DNA from: Candidatus Kaiserbacteria bacterium
Lineage (GTDB): Bacteria; Patescibacteriota; Minisyncoccia; Phycocordibacterales; UBA2100
NCBI GenBank assembly: GCA_026985835.1
Contig: JALSPS010000007.1
Location: forward strand, 1 to 5,557
Direction: 5' to 3'
Length of the DNA: 5,557 nucleotides
Below the pieces are notes generated by a model. That model worked only from the letters and a program-made list of their open reading frames with translations. It was not told the DNA's origin and searched no databases. Of this stretch, positions 4,666 through 5,557 are shown in pieces; the stretch's first letter is position 1, and each line of letters opens with the position of its first letter. The position numbers and the translations under genes were made by a program.

Positions 4666-5557
4666 TTATATACCCTCATCTTTCAATTCTTCAAAAATTT
4701 TCTTTGCTTTTCTTGATAATTTTTTTGGTATTTGAATCTCAACTCTAACAAGCAGATCTCCTTTTTGAGAATTCAAATGCAAACCCTTTCCTTTTAAGCG
4801 AAGTACTTCACCATGATTTATTCCAGCCGGAATTTTTAACTCAACCTCTCCATCAAGAGTTGGAACAGTGTATTTTGCACCAAGAACAGCGTCCGTCAAT
4901 TTTATCTTTAATGGCATTCTAAGATTTACACCTTCGCGCGTAAATAATTTATGCGGACGCACATGTATTTTAACATATAAATCTCCTGGTGTCCCGCCTG
5001 CAATAGCTTCTCCTTCGCCACGCAATCGAATCATCTCGCCGTCATTTATTCCCGCAGGAATTTTTATTTCAATTTCTTTTGCATCTTTTATAACTCCAAG
5101 CCCTGAACATTTTTTGCACTTTTCTTTAGGAATTTTACCCTTACCGGCACACTTTGAACAAGTGCTTACCTGTGTAAATGAGCCTAGTACGGTTCTTTTT
5201 GTTTCGTGTACCTTACCTTTACCGTTACACACATCGCAGGTCTTCATTTCCGAGCCTGGCTTTGCGCCCGAACCGGAGCAAACATCACATAAAGATGTTT
5301 TATTCAATAAAACCTTGCGAGTTGCGCCTTTCGCCGCCTCTTCAAACTCCAGTTCAATATCAATTGATATATCCGCTCCTCTTTTCGAACCTCTGGTTGA
5401 ACCGCCAAAAAAGTCGCTAAAAATATCTCCAAAATCAAATTCAAAACCGCTCTGAGCACCCGAAAATCCACCTTGAAATCCTGAGAAATCAAAGCCTTCA
5501 AATCCGCCGAATCCGCCGGCTCCGGCAGAGCCGGAGCCGGCAAATGTATGCCCATAA
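4666..5557 (-). CDS. dnaJ: Chaperone protein DnaJ, 5'-truncated by window edge
   Basis: DnaJ is the Hsp40 co-chaperone that delivers unfolded proteins to DnaK and stimulates its ATPase. The frame is open from the window edge (first full codon Tyr at 5556-5554) to TAA at 4666, giving 296 residues; the missing part is the J-domain with HPD, about 65-75 residues. Numbering from that Tyr, the Gly/Phe-rich linker runs 1-52 and ends with GDIFSDFFGG. RGADISIDIELEFEEAAKG (59-77) opens the first substrate-binding domain. The zinc-binding domain has all four complete CxxCxGxG repeats: CDVCSGSG (90-97), CDVCNGKG (107-114), CSKCAGKG (133-140) and CKKCSGLG (147-154). The second C-terminal domain follows, with GTPGDLYVKIHVRPH and the repeat of KIPAGIN-x-GE. 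It is therefore a full type I DnaJ rather than a CbpA-like protein. A TTG at 5307 lies in the middle of the gene and is not its start. grpE/dnaK neighbours, if present, are outside the window. Confidence 0.98.
   Translation of the reverse strand, partial: YGHTFAGSGSAGAGGFGGFEGFDFSGFQGGFSGAQSGFEFDFGDIFSDFFGGSTRGSKRGADISIDIELEFEEAAKGATRKVLLNKTSLCDVCSGSGAKPGSEMKTCDVCNGKGKVHETKRTVLGSFTQVSTCSKCAGKGKIPKEKCKKCSGLGVIKDAKEIEIKIPAGINDGEMIRLRGEGEAIAGGTPGDLYVKIHVRPHKLFTREGVNLRMPLKIKLTDAVLGAKYTVPTLDGEVELKIPAGINHGEVLRLKGKGLHLNSQKGDLLVRVEIQIPKKLSRKAKKIFEELKDEGI
5515..5541. repeat. Perfect 12-bp GC-rich inverted repeat with 3-nt loop inside dnaJ
   Basis: The arms gccggctccggc (5515-5526) and gccggagccggc (5530-5541) are exact reverse complements around the loop aga (tct on the coding strand). 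It codes for AGSGSAGAG in the Gly-rich linker of DnaJ. Eleven of each twelve arm bases or nearly so are G or C, in sharp contrast to the AT-rich surroundings. No U-run follows, so it does not look like a terminator. Confidence 0.8.

Noticed and set aside
4868..5455. A 195-codon open frame on the plus strand opposite dnaJ.
   Set aside because: It is entirely antisense to a well-conserved gene, has no recognisable domain and is explained by codon bias of dnaJ.
5515..5541. The dnaJ hairpin as a transcription terminator.
   Set aside because: It lies inside an open frame and neither strand has a T-run after it.
5304..5555. An apparent separate 83-codon frame upstream of a TTG-started DnaJ C-terminal frame, suggesting a frameshifted dnaJ.
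   Set aside because: The DnaJ frame itself is open without interruption from 5556 to 4666 and gives a proper Gly/Phe linker and RGADI segment; the 83-codon frame is an out-of-frame shadow and TTG 5307 is just an internal Leu codon.
1..5557. CRISPR arrays, tRNA/rRNA genes, insertion sequences, toxin-antitoxin or defence modules.
   Set aside because: No regularly spaced repeats, RNA-gene hallmarks, transposase motifs or defence-associated domains are visible; nearly every base is accounted for by the seven genes.

Overview
The window is AT-rich (roughly one third G+C by eye) and densely packed. Every gene I can support lies on the minus strand, so the biology reads from position 5557 down to 1. 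No TGA occurs inside any real reading frame and glycines use GGN codons, so the standard bacterial code fits. The short spacers, mostly absent Shine-Dalgarno sequences, divergent short FolD and 7TM-type histidine kinase with an HQLRTPL H-box suggest a Patescibacteria/CPR-type bacterium, perhaps a parcubacterium. This placement is inference from style, not a phylogenetic result.

In transcription order the genes are: dnaJ (5' end cut by the window edge, J-domain missing); an unrecognised cysteine-containing membrane protein of 191 aa; a PlsC-type acyltransferase that overlaps it; a multi-spanning sensor histidine kinase; family I inorganic pyrophosphatase (ppa); folD, joined to ppa by an ATGA stop/start overlap; and the first 77 codons of an MFS transporter, overlapping the end of folD and running off position 1.

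Gaps between genes are 0-38 nt and I see no rho-independent terminator, so much of the block could be co-transcribed. One plausible sigma70-like promoter precedes ppa and would allow ppa-folD-MFS to be expressed separately. The functions are mostly housekeeping: protein folding, phospholipid acylation, pyrophosphate removal and one-carbon folate metabolism, with one sensor kinase and one transporter. The strongest functional pairing is the unknown membrane protein with the acyltransferase, whose frames overlap.

No mobile element, CRISPR array, RNA gene or obviously new multi-gene system is visible, and no stretch over 300 bases lacks a gene. The points worth a second look are the unknown membrane protein, the changed active-site residues in FolD and the histidine kinase, the unusual NYCD segment in the pyrophosphatase, and two perfect GC-rich hairpins inside coding sequence.
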